A stretch of DNA of 23,856 nt from an uncultured Lachnospiraceae bacterium (GTDB lineage Bacteria; Bacillota; Clostridia; Lachnospirales; Lachnospiraceae): the NCBI GenBank assembly GCA_910588865.1, contig CAJUSJ010000032.1:18043-41898 (forward strand), read 5' to 3'. Each line of letters opens with the position of its first letter. Within the stretch, counting starts at the first letter, position 1. Positions 1-7,769 of the stretch are shown here, one piece after another. The notes under the pieces are model-generated. The model worked only from the letters and a program-made list of their open reading frames with translations, was not told the origin of the DNA and did no database searches. The translations under genes were made by a program, and so were the position numbers.

Positions 1-202
1 CGTGCCGTTACAATGATTGAGGAGGAACGCTTGTGAAACGTAGTTTCACAACTCGCAACGCGTTCCTCCGACCTGGCAGGTGCCGCGGAGAGGCGCGTGC
101 CGTTACAATGATTGAGGAGGAACGCTTGTGAAACGTAGTTTCACAACTCGTAACGCGTTCCTCCGACCTGGCAGGTGCCGCGGAGAGGCGCGTGCCGTTA
201 CA
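1..202 (+). repeat. Tandem 95-bp structured hairpin repeat, two units plus a third start
   Basis: Positions 1-95 and 96-190 are identical except at position 56/151 (C versus T). A third start matches at 191-202 and then diverges. Each copy folds as a nested hairpin: outer arms 21-30 and 60-69 (10 bp) enclose inner arms 31-39 and 43-51 (9 bp) with a 3-nt loop. It is followed by a small palindrome (ACCTGGCAGGT, 71-81) and a CGCG/CGCG hairpin (84-87 with 94-97). Because that last helix crosses the 95-bp boundary, the natural element is about 21-102 and 116-197, and bases 1-12 are probably the tail of a further copy upstream. The array lies directly before the first aconitase-family gene, whose Shine-Dalgarno occupies the place of the next unit's left arm. 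I do not recognise a named family; a diverged copy lies at 18366-18446. Confidence 0.93.
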
Positions 203-225
203 TTAAGTGAGGAGGTAGAATAATT

Positions 226-1476
226 ATGGGAATGACAATCGCGGAAAAGATCATTGCCCTGGCGGCAGGCGTGGAAGAGGTGAAGGCGGGAGATATCCAC
301 ACGGTCACTTTGGACCGGATGATGAGCAATGACGGAACCACCCATTTGACCGTGGACATGTATCATAATAAATTAAAAAATCCCAGGATCGCGGACCCGA
401 AAAAGATGGTGTTTATCGTGGACCACAATGTGCCCTCAGATAATCCCAAGACAGCGGCTGCCCAGAAAAAGATGAGGGATTTCGCCAGGGAAAATGATAT
501 TGATTTCTGGGAAGGAAAAGGGGTCTGCCACCAGATCATGATGGAACATTATGTATGTCCGGGAGAGCTGATCTTTGGAGCCGACAGCCACACCTGCACC
601 TATGGGGCCTTGGGCGCTTTCGGCACAGGGGTGGGCTGTACGGATCTCCTCTACGGTATGGTTACAGGCACATCCTGGGTGCTGGTTCCCGAGACCGTTA
701 AGTTCAATTTGATAGGAAAGCTTCCAAAAGGAGTTTACCCCAGAGACCTGATGCTGACCATTATCGGCCATATCGGGGCCAGCGGGGTCAGCTATCAGGT
801 CATGGAATTTTGCGGAGACGGGGCAGGGACTTTGAGCGTGGACGACCGTATGGTTCTGTGTAATCTGGCGGTGGAGGCTGGGGCCAAGACGGCTGTCTTT
901 GAGGCGGACCAGATCGCTTTGGACTGGCTTGCCGCCCGGGGGAGGAAGCCCAAGGCTGTGTTTAAGAGCGACGAGGACGCGGTCTATGTAAAAGAGTATA
1001 CCTTTGACCTGGGGAAGATCCAGCCAGTGGTGGCAAGACCTGATTTTGTGGACGATGTGGTCCCCGCTCAGGAAGTATGTGGAACCCGGATCGACGAGGC
1101 GTTTCTGGGGTCCTGCAACAATGGCCGGATCGACGACCTGCGGGTGGGCGCTTCCATCCTCAGGGGACGCAAGGTGTCTGACCATGTGAGGTTCCTTGTG
1201 GTTCCGGCCAGCCAGGAGGTGTATCTGAAGGCTCTTGAGGAAGGGCTGATCAGCGTTTTTATGGACAGCGGAGCCATTGTCATGAATCCGAACTGCAGTG
1301 TGTGCTGGGGAAGCTGTCAGGGAGTGATCGGTGAAAATGAGGTTCTGATCAGCACGGGAACCAGAAACTTTAAGGGCAGGGCAGGCCATCCCAGCTCCAA
1401 AGTGTACCTGGGTTCAGCGGCCACGGTGGCGGCGTCGGCTGTAAAAGGAGAGATTTGCGCAGCGGATATGCTGTAG
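226..1476 (+). CDS. Aconitase-superfamily (LeuC/homoaconitase-like) large subunit, copy 1
   Basis: This 416-residue protein is a stand-alone large subunit of the LeuC/HacA/DmdA type, which hydrates and dehydrates hydroxy-acids (isopropylmalate, homoaconitate, dimethylmalate) with a 4Fe-4S cluster. The expected cluster cysteines are present: Cys297 in GSCNNGR, and Cys357 and Cys360 in NCSVC. GADSHT (118-123) and DHNVP (66-70) are conserved active-site segments. The SCNNGR motif departs from the usual SCTNGR or SCTNSR seen in the third gene of this operon. The ATG at 226 has GGAGG at 211-215, ten bases away, and is preferred over ATG 232. The gene is 28 bp upstream of the small subunit and is probably cotranscribed with it. 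The exact substrate cannot be read from sequence; no leuA, leuB or citrate synthase gene is adjacent. Confidence 0.93.
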   Translation: MGMTIAEKIIALAAGVEEVKAGDIHTVTLDRMMSNDGTTHLTVDMYHNKLKNPRIADPKKMVFIVDHNVPSDNPKTAAAQKKMRDFARENDIDFWEGKGVCHQIMMEHYVCPGELIFGADSHTCTYGALGAFGTGVGCTDLLYGMVTGTSWVLVPETVKFNLIGKLPKGVYPRDLMLTIIGHIGASGVSYQVMEFCGDGAGTLSVDDRMVLCNLAVEAGAKTAVFEADQIALDWLAARGRKPKAVFKSDEDAVYVKEYTFDLGKIQPVVARPDFVDDVVPAQEVCGTRIDEAFLGSCNNGRIDDLRVGASILRGRKVSDHVRFLVVPASQEVYLKALEEGLISVFMDSGAIVMNPNCSVCWGSCQGVIGENEVLISTGTRNFKGRAGHPSSKVYLGSAATVAASAVKGEICAADML

Positions 1477-1504
1477 AAAAACTCTCAGAAAGAAGAGGAG
1501 CGAT

Positions 1505-1999
1505 ATGGAACAGTTTACGGGAAAAGTCTGGGTTCTGGGGGATGACATTGATACGGATATCATTATCCCCACGGAATACCTGGCACTTAAAACCATCGAA
1601 GATATGAAGAAATACGGCTTTAGTCCCTTAAGGCCTGAATTGGCATCCCTGATCCAGGAGGGCGACATCATTGTCGCGGGCAAAAATTTTGGCTGCGGCT
1701 CTTCCCGGGAGCAGGCACCGGAGGTGATCAAGGCTCTGGGGATCCGCTGCGTTATCGCGAAGTCATTTGCCAGGATCTTTTTCAGAAATTCTATTAATAA
1801 TGGCCTGCTTCTGATGGAGCAGCCAGAGCTTCGGGATCATGTGGAAGAGGGGGAGGAGATCCAGGTTGTTGTCAACAGCCATATTATATGTAGAAACCGC
1901 CAGTATCCAATCGCGTCCCTGCCGGAGAATCTGGTGGAGATTTTGAACGCGGGCGGTCTGGTGAAAGCCATGCGGGCCAGAAACGGCCTGAGCAGGTGA
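1505..1999 (+). CDS. LeuD/HacB-like dehydratase small subunit
   Basis: This 164-residue protein is the swivelling small subunit that completes the active site of two-subunit aconitase-family dehydratases. The N-terminal GDDIDTDIIIP (12-22) and the GCGSSREQAP loop (63-72) are diagnostic; the serines and arginine of that loop bind the substrate carboxylate. Its length is normal for LeuD/HacB proteins. An AGAGGAG Shine-Dalgarno precedes the ATG. It is the only small subunit present and sits between two different large-subunit genes, so it may serve either or both. Specificity could be isopropylmalate, homoaconitate, 2,3-dimethylmalate or a related acid, and I do not choose among them. Confidence 0.93.
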   Translation: MEQFTGKVWVLGDDIDTDIIIPTEYLALKTIEDMKKYGFSPLRPELASLIQEGDIIVAGKNFGCGSSREQAPEVIKALGIRCVIAKSFARIFFRNSINNGLLLMEQPELRDHVEEGEEIQVVVNSHIICRNRQYPIASLPENLVEILNAGGLVKAMRARNGLSR

Positions 2000-2045
2000 A
2001 GTGAAGCGGCGGGAGCCGACGGGTATATGATAAGGAGGAGACAAC

Positions 2046-3287
2046 ATGGGACAGACGGTCATAGAAAAGATCCTTTCCCACAACACCGGCAGCTTGGTAA
2101 AGCCGGGAGATATTGTGACAGTGTCAGTGGACAGGGTGATGATTGATGACATTATGATGCCGTTTATTGTGGATAAATTTCATGAGATGGGATTTGGCAA
2201 GGTCTGGGATCCTGACAAGGTGGTAATGATCTACGACCACCTTGTTCCATCCAGCCAGCAAGACGACGTACGTCACTATAAGGTAGGAGATCAGTTTGCC
2301 AGGGAAAACGGGCTGGAGCACGTTCACCGCTCGGACGGGATCTGCCATCAGCTGATGACAGAGGAGGGGTATGTGAAGCCGGGAGATGTGGTGTTCGGCA
2401 CTGACAGCCATACTACTACCTACGGCTGCGTGGGAGCGTTTTCCACAGGGATCGGCTACACAGAGATGGCGGCTATTCTGGGAACCGGAAATCTGTGGAT
2501 CAAGGTTCCCGAGACCATAAAGATCGTTATTGACGGACAGCTTCCGGAGCATGTCATGTCAAAGGATGTGATCCTGCGGATCATCGGAGATCTGGGGGCT
2601 GACGGGGCCACCTACAAGGCCCTGGAATTTTGCGGAAGCACTGTGGAACGGATGTCCATAAGCAGCCGCATGACCATGGCCAATATGGCCATTGAGGCAG
2701 GAGCGAAATGCGCGGTATTCACACCGGACGGGAAAACGGCACAGTATTGCGGCACAGTTCTGGGAGAATGGGAGAAGAGCTTGGTGGGGGATGAGGACGC
2801 GGTATATGATAGGATCATTACCTACCATGCCGACGACTTGGAGCCAGTGATGGCATGCCCATCCCAGGTGGACAAGATACAGGCGGTGAGCCAGTTAGAA
2901 GGCACGGTCATTGACCAGGTCTTTATTGGTTCCTGTACCAACGGAAGGCTGGAAGACCTTCAGGCCGCGGCGAAGGTTCTTGAAGGGAAAAAGGTGGCTC
3001 CCTATGTGAAGCTGATCGTGACTCCGGCCAGCCGGAAGGTTTACCAGGAGGCCTGTGCCTGCGGGGCCATAAAGACCCTGATGGAGGCAGGGGCGATCCT
3101 CACTCACCCGGGCTGCGGCCTGTGCTGCGGGCGGGCCGGAGGGATTCTGTGTGACGGAGAGCGGGTGGTGGCCACCAACAACCGGAATTTCCTGGGACGG
3201 ATGGGGACTTCAAAAGTAGAGATTTACCTGGCGTCTCCCGCGGTGGCGGCAGCCTGCGCGGCAGCGGGAAAGATCGTTTTGCCGTAA
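2046..3287 (+). CDS. Aconitase-superfamily (LeuC/homoaconitase-like) large subunit, copy 2
   Basis: This 413-residue protein is colinear with the first gene of the operon but clearly diverged from it. Cluster ligands are Cys297 (GSCTNGRLEDL) and Cys357/Cys360 (GCGLC). GTDSHT is at 118-123, and DHLVP corresponds to DHNVP of copy 1. It carries the canonical SCTNGR that copy 1 has lost. A strong AAGGAGGAG Shine-Dalgarno precedes the ATG, 46 bp after the small-subunit gene, and a terminator follows, closing the operon. Two large subunits around one small subunit suggest either two enzymes sharing a partner or successive dehydration and rehydration steps with different acids. LeuC, homoaconitase and dimethylmalate dehydratase are all possible. 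Confidence 0.93.
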   Translation: MGQTVIEKILSHNTGSLVKPGDIVTVSVDRVMIDDIMMPFIVDKFHEMGFGKVWDPDKVVMIYDHLVPSSQQDDVRHYKVGDQFARENGLEHVHRSDGICHQLMTEEGYVKPGDVVFGTDSHTTTYGCVGAFSTGIGYTEMAAILGTGNLWIKVPETIKIVIDGQLPEHVMSKDVILRIIGDLGADGATYKALEFCGSTVERMSISSRMTMANMAIEAGAKCAVFTPDGKTAQYCGTVLGEWEKSLVGDEDAVYDRIITYHADDLEPVMACPSQVDKIQAVSQLEGTVIDQVFIGSCTNGRLEDLQAAAKVLEGKKVAPYVKLIVTPASRKVYQEACACGAIKTLMEAGAILTHPGCGLCCGRAGGILCDGERVVATNNRNFLGRMGTSKVEIYLASPAVAAACAAAGKIVLP

Positions 3288-3303
3288 AAATTGTTTACAT
3301 AAG

Positions 3304-3332
3304 AAAGAGCCGATGAAAACGGCTCTTTTTTT
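3304..3332 (+). terminator. Rho-independent terminator of the dehydratase operon
   Basis: A 9-bp stem (3304-3312 with 3320-3328, core AGAGCCG/CGGCTCT) with a 7-nt loop is followed by a T run. It lies 16 bases after the stop codon of the second large subunit. Confidence 0.93.
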
Positions 3333-3496
3333 ACAACTCAATAGTTAACAAAAATGAAATATTTAAGTAATATATGAAATAATATATTGAATATAAATGT
3401 CGTATTATTGAAATAAGTTTTTGTATATATTTAATATAATATAAAAATATGTAAAAAATTCCCGACGTAAAATCTGCCGAACCTGTTCCATAAGCA
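3333..3496. other. AT-rich intergenic spacer
   Basis: This stretch is strongly AT-rich compared with both neighbours and contains many short TATAAT-like strings. I see no open reading frame, tRNA or convincing structured RNA. It separates the dehydratase operon terminator from the promoter of the SleB-like gene. Confidence 0.6.
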
Positions 3497-3526
3497 TTGA
3501 CTTTGTGTCATCGTTTCCCATATAAT
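3497..3526 (+). promoter_or_regulatory. Sigma-A-type promoter for the SleB-like gene
   Basis: TTGACT (3497-3502) and TATAAT (3521-3526) are separated by 18 bases. The predicted start of transcription near 3533 leaves a leader of about 90 bases before the hydrolase gene. Confidence 0.75.
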
Positions 3527-3622
3527 GACCAGGATTTAAGGATAAAAAACAAGGAAAGTGGGGAAAAGATTCCATTTTTGGCTTAATTTTGAGACAAAAG
3601 TGTGAGAAAGGAAGTGTTTACA

Positions 3623-4303
3623 TTGATATCATATATTACAAAAATATTACATCGCTTCAGGAGCATCCTGGTGCCGGTTCTTTCCGTGGCTGTCATAGTG
3701 GCTCTTGCCCTGGGAGGCCAGGGCGGCAGAATCACGCTCACGGTTTTTGGCCAGACGGCGGCCCCGGTTCGGGGAGGACAGCTTGTGGTGGGATATCTGC
3801 TGACTCAGGAGATCTTAAAGAGAGAGGAGGCTCACAAAGCGGAGGCCTTGCGGGTGGGGAGCCTGAGGAAACCTGCTGCCTGGGAGGAAGGGAGAGCCCG
3901 GGAGGTGTCTGAAACCTTAAAGGGAATTCCTTTAGATATTGAAGATTACCAGACGCTTCTGAGGATTGTGGAGGCCGAGGCCGGAGTCTGTGACAGCAAG
4001 GGAAAGATTCTGGTAGCCAATGTGGTACTGAACCGGGTCCGCAGCGGGGAGTTTCCCAATACAATCCGGGAAGTGGTTTATCAGCCTTCCCAGTTTTCAC
4101 CGGTATCCAATGGCAGCATCAACACATGCCAAGTCACCAGCCAAACCATAGAATGTGTGAGGCGGGCACTGGAGGGAGAAGACTATTCTCAGGGAGCTTT
4201 GTACTTTATGAACCGGGGGGCTTCCGAAAGCGGCGCGGTCAGCTGGTTTGACGGCCGTCTCACCTTCTTGTTTCGACATGGAGGACATGAATTTTTTAAA
4301 TAA
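3623..4303 (+). CDS. SleB/CwlJ-type cell-wall hydrolase
   Basis: The C-terminal half matches the Hydrolase_2 (SleB/CwlJ) family of peptidoglycan-cleaving enzymes, associated with spore cortex lysis or vegetative wall remodelling. The hallmark run RIVEAEAGVCDSKGKILVAN carries the conserved glutamates. ANVVLNRV, FSPVSNGS and the A-L-Y-F motif before the C-terminus also fit. The N-terminus has a single hydrophobic segment (SILVPVLSVAVIVALALGG) that anchors or exports it, followed by a charged linker. I prefer the TTG start at 3623 because AAGGAAG lies about 9 bases upstream; GTG codons at 3602 and 3614 are in frame but have poorer Shine-Dalgarno spacing. Whether it acts in spore germination cannot be told. 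Confidence 0.85.
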   Translation: MISYITKILHRFRSILVPVLSVAVIVALALGGQGGRITLTVFGQTAAPVRGGQLVVGYLLTQEILKREEAHKAEALRVGSLRKPAAWEEGRAREVSETLKGIPLDIEDYQTLLRIVEAEAGVCDSKGKILVANVVLNRVRSGEFPNTIREVVYQPSQFSPVSNGSINTCQVTSQTIECVRRALEGEDYSQGALYFMNRGASESGAVSWFDGRLTFLFRHGGHEFFK

Positions 4304-4307
4304 GGGA

Positions 4308-4337
4308 TTGTGGAATGGCCTCTGTTTGGTGTATACT
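4308..4337 (+). promoter_or_regulatory. Possible promoter of the YhcH/YjgK/YiaL gene
   Basis: TTGTGG (4308-4313) and TATACT (4332-4337) are 18 bases apart, 31 bases before the ATG of the next gene. The -35 match is imperfect. Confidence 0.5.
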
Positions 4338-4368
4338 GAAAGAAAATACATAGCAGGAGGCGGTAGAG

Positions 4369-4833
4369 ATGATCTTAGATTTAGCGGCAAACCTGGATTT
4401 TTACAGAGGTCTTGGTATTGAGGGCCGATATGCCAAAGCCATTGATTTCTTAAAAAGCCACGACTTAAAGACTTTGGAAAACGGAAAGTATGAGATTGAC
4501 GGGAAAAATGTTTATGCCAATGTCATGGAGTACGACACCATCCCTTGGGAGGATGCGGCTTACGAGGCCCACAAGAACTACACGGATATCCAGTACATCA
4601 TTGAGGGGAGCGAGGTCATGACCTATGCTCCTGTGGATCAGCTGACAGCCTCCGGTCCTTACAATGAGGAGAAGGATGTGGTGAAGTTTGACAACTCTGT
4701 GGCAGGCCTGCGGGCTGTTGTACACGGCGGAGAGTACATGATCTTTAATCCATGGGATGGCCACAAGCCCAAGGCCTGCGACGGCGCTCCTTCCCATGTA
4801 AAGAAGATCGTGGTGAAGATCAAGGAAAACTAA
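4369..4833 (+). CDS. YhcH/YjgK/YiaL family protein
   Basis: This 154-residue cytoplasmic protein belongs to the YhcH/YjgK/YiaL (EbgC-like, DUF386) cupin-fold family. Members are found with sugar and sialic-acid catabolic genes and are thought to act as sugar anomerases or isomerases. Supporting segments are TDIQYIIEGSE in the middle and FNPWDGHKPK near the C-terminus, where the histidine is a likely metal ligand of the cupin barrel. The length is normal. AGGAGG precedes the ATG by about 9 bases. It is probably monocistronic, with its own promoter-like sequence and a strong terminator, so context gives no substrate. Confidence 0.88.
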   Translation: MILDLAANLDFYRGLGIEGRYAKAIDFLKSHDLKTLENGKYEIDGKNVYANVMEYDTIPWEDAAYEAHKNYTDIQYIIEGSEVMTYAPVDQLTASGPYNEEKDVVKFDNSVAGLRAVVHGGEYMIFNPWDGHKPKACDGAPSHVKKIVVKIKEN

Positions 4834-4853
4834 AGTTCTGGGAAGATGAAGAG

Positions 4854-4890
4854 GCAGAACCGGCGTCAGAAGCGTTGGTTCTGCTTTTTT
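4854..4890 (+). terminator. Rho-independent terminator
   Basis: Arms GCAGAACC (4854-4861) and GGTTCTGC (4877-4884) pair perfectly over 8 bp and are followed by six T residues. It ends the transcript of the YhcH/YjgK/YiaL gene. Confidence 0.93.
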
Positions 4891-5028
4891 GGCGGATCCG
4901 GCAGATGTAAAGCGGCACCCTTTTCCTGGCCGCGGCTGCTGAAACTGACACAGGAAAGCATCAAATATCAGGAAGGGCAAGGTGTTTTCTGATAGAATGA
5001 GGTCACAGAAAGGAAGGAGGAAGCTGAT

Positions 5029-5931
5029 GTGGAATGGATCACAGGGATTCAGAGAGCCATTGATTATGTGGAAGCTCATCTGACAGAGGAGATGGACTTT
5101 GAGGCTGTGGCCGGGGAGGCCTGCTCATCGACTTTTCATTTTCAAAGAGTGTTCGGTATTATATGTGGGTTTCCTCTGGGAGAGTATATCCGGATGAGGC
5201 GTCTTTCTCTGGCCGCGTCTGATCTGATTCAGACAAACGACAAAGTCATTGATATTGCCGTGAAGTACGGCTATGACACTTCTGAGGGATTCACCCGGGC
5301 GTTTTCCCGGTTTCATGGAATTACCCCCACAGAGGCAAGGCGCGGAGGCAATGTGAGATCCTTCTCCAGACTTTCTGTTAAACTTATTCTCATAGGAGGC
5401 AGTGTGATGGATTACAGAATTGAAAAGTTGGAGGCTTTCCAGGTAGTTTGCAGACGGAAGACTGTGAAAAAGCCCGCGGGTCCCCAGGCCACGGAGGTTA
5501 TCTCTGAATTTTGGAATCAGTGCGGCTCAGACGGTTCCATAGAGAAGATCGTCCGTTATTATCCGGAGCATCCCAGGTTAAAAGGGATGCTTGGCATATG
5601 CTTTTCCGAGGACACCCAGGGGGGACAGTTTCCCTATGGCATCGGAGTGGAGTACGACGGCAGGCCGGTGGAGGCTGGATTGGAGATCGTGGAGATCCCC
5701 GCGCATACCTATGTTGTGTTTGTCTGTAAAGGCCGGATGCCGGAGGCGTTCGTGAATACCTATCAGCAGATCATCACGGAATTTTTCCCGCAAAACAGCA
5801 GATATGAGTATGGTCAGGGAATTGAGCTGGAGGTCTATCCGTCAGATGAGATCAGCGATCCGGATTATACCTGCGAGATCTGGATCGCGGTAAATGAAAA
5901 ACAGCAATCCAACATGAATACAAAGGCGTAG
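5029..5931 (+). CDS. AraC-family regulator with GyrI-like effector domain
   Basis: This 300-residue transcription factor has the AraC double helix-turn-helix at the N-terminus (about residues 5-105). It includes the recognition segment FHFQRVFGIICGFPLGEYIR and the second helix run IDIAVKYGYDTSEGFTRAFS. The C-terminal part (about 125-292) resembles the GyrI-like/SOUL small-molecule-binding domain of the Rob/BmrR effector type. The order, DNA-binding domain first, is that of Rob-like regulators. A GTG start at 5029 follows AAGGAGG by 8 bases. The natural ligand is unknown. It lies upstream of a broken transporter gene and an amidohydrolase, which could be former targets, but no operator was identified. 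Confidence 0.88.
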   Translation: MEWITGIQRAIDYVEAHLTEEMDFEAVAGEACSSTFHFQRVFGIICGFPLGEYIRMRRLSLAASDLIQTNDKVIDIAVKYGYDTSEGFTRAFSRFHGITPTEARRGGNVRSFSRLSVKLILIGGSVMDYRIEKLEAFQVVCRRKTVKKPAGPQATEVISEFWNQCGSDGSIEKIVRYYPEHPRLKGMLGICFSEDTQGGQFPYGIGVEYDGRPVEAGLEIVEIPAHTYVVFVCKGRMPEAFVNTYQQIITEFFPQNSRYEYGQGIELEVYPSDEISDPDYTCEIWIAVNEKQQSNMNTKA

Positions 5932-5965
5932 GCATAATACCTGCCCTTAGTACGCGTGTTTTGTT

Positions 5966-6265
5966 TTATCGGTCCGGGCCCGGCTCATCAACCTGCTTCA
6001 GGAGCTGAGAGAAAAAGAAAATATTTCATTTTTATTTATCTCTCACGACATGAGTGTGGTAAAATATAGATCGGATCGTGTGGGAGCCATGTATCTGGGA
6101 CATCTCATGGAGGAGGTTCCGGCGGAGGAATTGCTCTCCAACACCCTCCACCCCTACGCCACAGAGGAGTGCCGCATCCGGGCTCCTGAGGTACAGGAGG
6201 TTCGGCCGGGCCACAGGGTGGCGTGTCTGAGGGTACATAAACTGGAAAAGGAGATAGATAAATGA
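5966..6265 (+). pseudogene. Remnant of Opp/Dpp-type ABC transporter ATPase
   Basis: The frame starting near 5966 reads through VRARLINLLQELREKE, LFISHDMSVV and DRVGAMYLGHLMEE. This is the part of an OppF/DppF-type ATPase just after Walker B and the D-loop, including the H-loop histidine. Walker A, the signature motif and Walker B are missing; an in-frame TAG lies at 5948. A second lesion is internal: LHPY joins directly to ATEECRIRAPEV, whereas intact members have about 40-50 residues between the two HPY/CPY-like motifs before this C-terminal cysteine region. The remnant ends with ATGA overlapping the start of the amidohydrolase, so the two were probably once one peptide-uptake and hydrolysis operon. 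A short protein could start at ATG 6050 but would have no ATPase function. Confidence 0.85.
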
Positions 6266-7728
6266 TGAGTGCATCCGGCGGCAAATTGAAAGAATATCTG
6301 GAAGAGATCAACAGAAAGCAGGACAAAATCCGCGGTCTCAGCGATAGGATATGGGAGTGTCCGGAGACGGCTTTCGGAGAGTTTCAGTCAGAGGCCGCGC
6401 TGATTGATTTTTTTAAGAGCGAGGGCTTTGTGGTAAAGGAGAGAGCCTACGGAGTGGACACCGCTTTTACGGCAGAGTACGGCAGCGGTTCCCCAAGGAT
6501 CGGAGTGCTAGGTGAATTTGACGCCCTCTCGGGCCTAAGCCAGACCGCGGGTGTGACACAGAAACAGGCGGCGGTTTTTGGGGCCCGCGGTCACGGCTGC
6601 GGCCACAATCTTCTGGGAGCGGGGTCCGCGGCCGCGGCCCTGGCGGTGAAAAAATATCTGGAGGACGGCCATGAGGGGACGGTGATCTTTTATGGATGCC
6701 CGGGAGAGGAGGGGGGATCCGGAAAGGCGTTCATGGCCAGAGGCGGGGCGTTTAAGGATCTGGATGCCGCTCTTACCTGGCACCCCTCCACGGTGAACCA
6801 GGTGTGCAAGGACAGTTCCCTGGCCAATTTCCAGATATTATATCAGTTTCATGGAATCAGCGCCCACGCCGCCGGATGTCCCGAGATGGGGCGGAGCGCC
6901 TTAGATGCCCTGGAGCTGATGAACATCGGTTGTAATTTCCTTCGGGAGCATATGATGGATGCGGCCAGGGTACATTATGCCATCACCGATACAGGCGGGT
7001 ATTCTCCCAATGTGGTTCAGGATCGGGCCAAAGCCATCTATCTGATTCGTTCCCCCAAGGCAGAACAGGCTTATGAGCTGATGGAACGGGTTCACAAGAT
7101 TGCCCGGGGAGCGGCCCTGATGACCGAGACTACGGAGGAACATGAATTTATCAAGTCCTGTGCCAACTTAGTCTCCAACCGGGTTTTGGAGAAGGTACTG
7201 TATCAGGCCATGAAGGAAGTGGGGGTTCCCCGGTACACAGAGGAAGAGTATAAGCTGGCCGCCGATTACACGGCGACGGTTCCGGGAGGAGGTGCCGCTT
7301 CCTACAGCAAGCTTATAGAAGACCACATGATTCCAGAGAACGTGAAATACTTAAAAGACAGGAAAAACAGCCGCCTGTATGATTTTATTGTCCCCTACGA
7401 GGAGATTCACCAGGTGTCCTCGGCAGGAGGGTCCACGGATGTGGGAGACGTAAGCTGGATGTGCCCCACTGCCCAGATCTATACCGCCACATGGGCACCG
7501 GGCACGCCGGGACATTCCTGGCAGGTGGTGGCCCAGGGCAAGTCCTCCACGGCCCATAAGGGCATGCTGTTCGCGGGAAAAACCATCGCTTTGGCAGCCA
7601 TGACCCTCATGGAAGATCCAAAGCTTCTGGCAGAGGCAAGACGGCTGTTTGAGGAGGAGTTTGAAGGGCAGACGTACATTCCCATCCCCGATGGAGTGAA
7701 GCCCAGGGCGTTAGATCAGATTCGGTAA
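6262..7728 (+). CDS. M20 family metallo-amidohydrolase, AbgB-like
   Basis: This 488-residue protein resembles AbgB (p-aminobenzoyl-glutamate hydrolase subunit B) and other M20D amidohydrolases, which release amino acids from N-acyl or aminobenzoyl conjugates in the cytoplasm. GEFDAL (84-89), the metal-binding GHGCGHN (110-116) and the catalytic Glu pair in PGEEGGSG (149-150) are visible. SAHAA begins the lid/dimerisation domain. The C-terminal PGHSWQVVAQGKSS supplies the last metal-site histidine region. The ATG at 6262 overlaps the stop of the ABC ATPase remnant, and GGAG lies 8 bases upstream. An ATG at 6265 is the alternative. AbgB normally works with AbgA, which is absent here, so another dipeptide or acyl-amino acid is equally likely. 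Confidence 0.9.
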   Translation: MMSASGGKLKEYLEEINRKQDKIRGLSDRIWECPETAFGEFQSEAALIDFFKSEGFVVKERAYGVDTAFTAEYGSGSPRIGVLGEFDALSGLSQTAGVTQKQAAVFGARGHGCGHNLLGAGSAAAALAVKKYLEDGHEGTVIFYGCPGEEGGSGKAFMARGGAFKDLDAALTWHPSTVNQVCKDSSLANFQILYQFHGISAHAAGCPEMGRSALDALELMNIGCNFLREHMMDAARVHYAITDTGGYSPNVVQDRAKAIYLIRSPKAEQAYELMERVHKIARGAALMTETTEEHEFIKSCANLVSNRVLEKVLYQAMKEVGVPRYTEEEYKLAADYTATVPGGGAASYSKLIEDHMIPENVKYLKDRKNSRLYDFIVPYEEIHQVSSAGGSTDVGDVSWMCPTAQIYTATWAPGTPGHSWQVVAQGKSSTAHKGMLFAGKTIALAAMTLMEDPKLLAEARRLFEEEFEGQTYIPIPDGVKPRALDQIR

Positions 7729-7769
7729 ATGTCATCAGCAAAAACATCCTTAAGAAGAAGCCGGCCTGC

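Noticed and set aside
1..202. CRISPR array
   Set aside because: The 95-bp units are nearly identical over their whole length and have no variable spacers; they are tandem structured repeats.
436..1389. Long minus-strand open frame across the first dehydratase gene
   Set aside because: It is a shadow of a clearly recognisable plus-strand aconitase-family gene and shows no protein motif of its own.
7515..7535. CCTGGCAGGTGGTG resembling the hairpin repeat core
   Set aside because: It is a short match within the conserved PGHSWQVVAQ coding region of the amidohydrolase, and no flanking hairpins are present.
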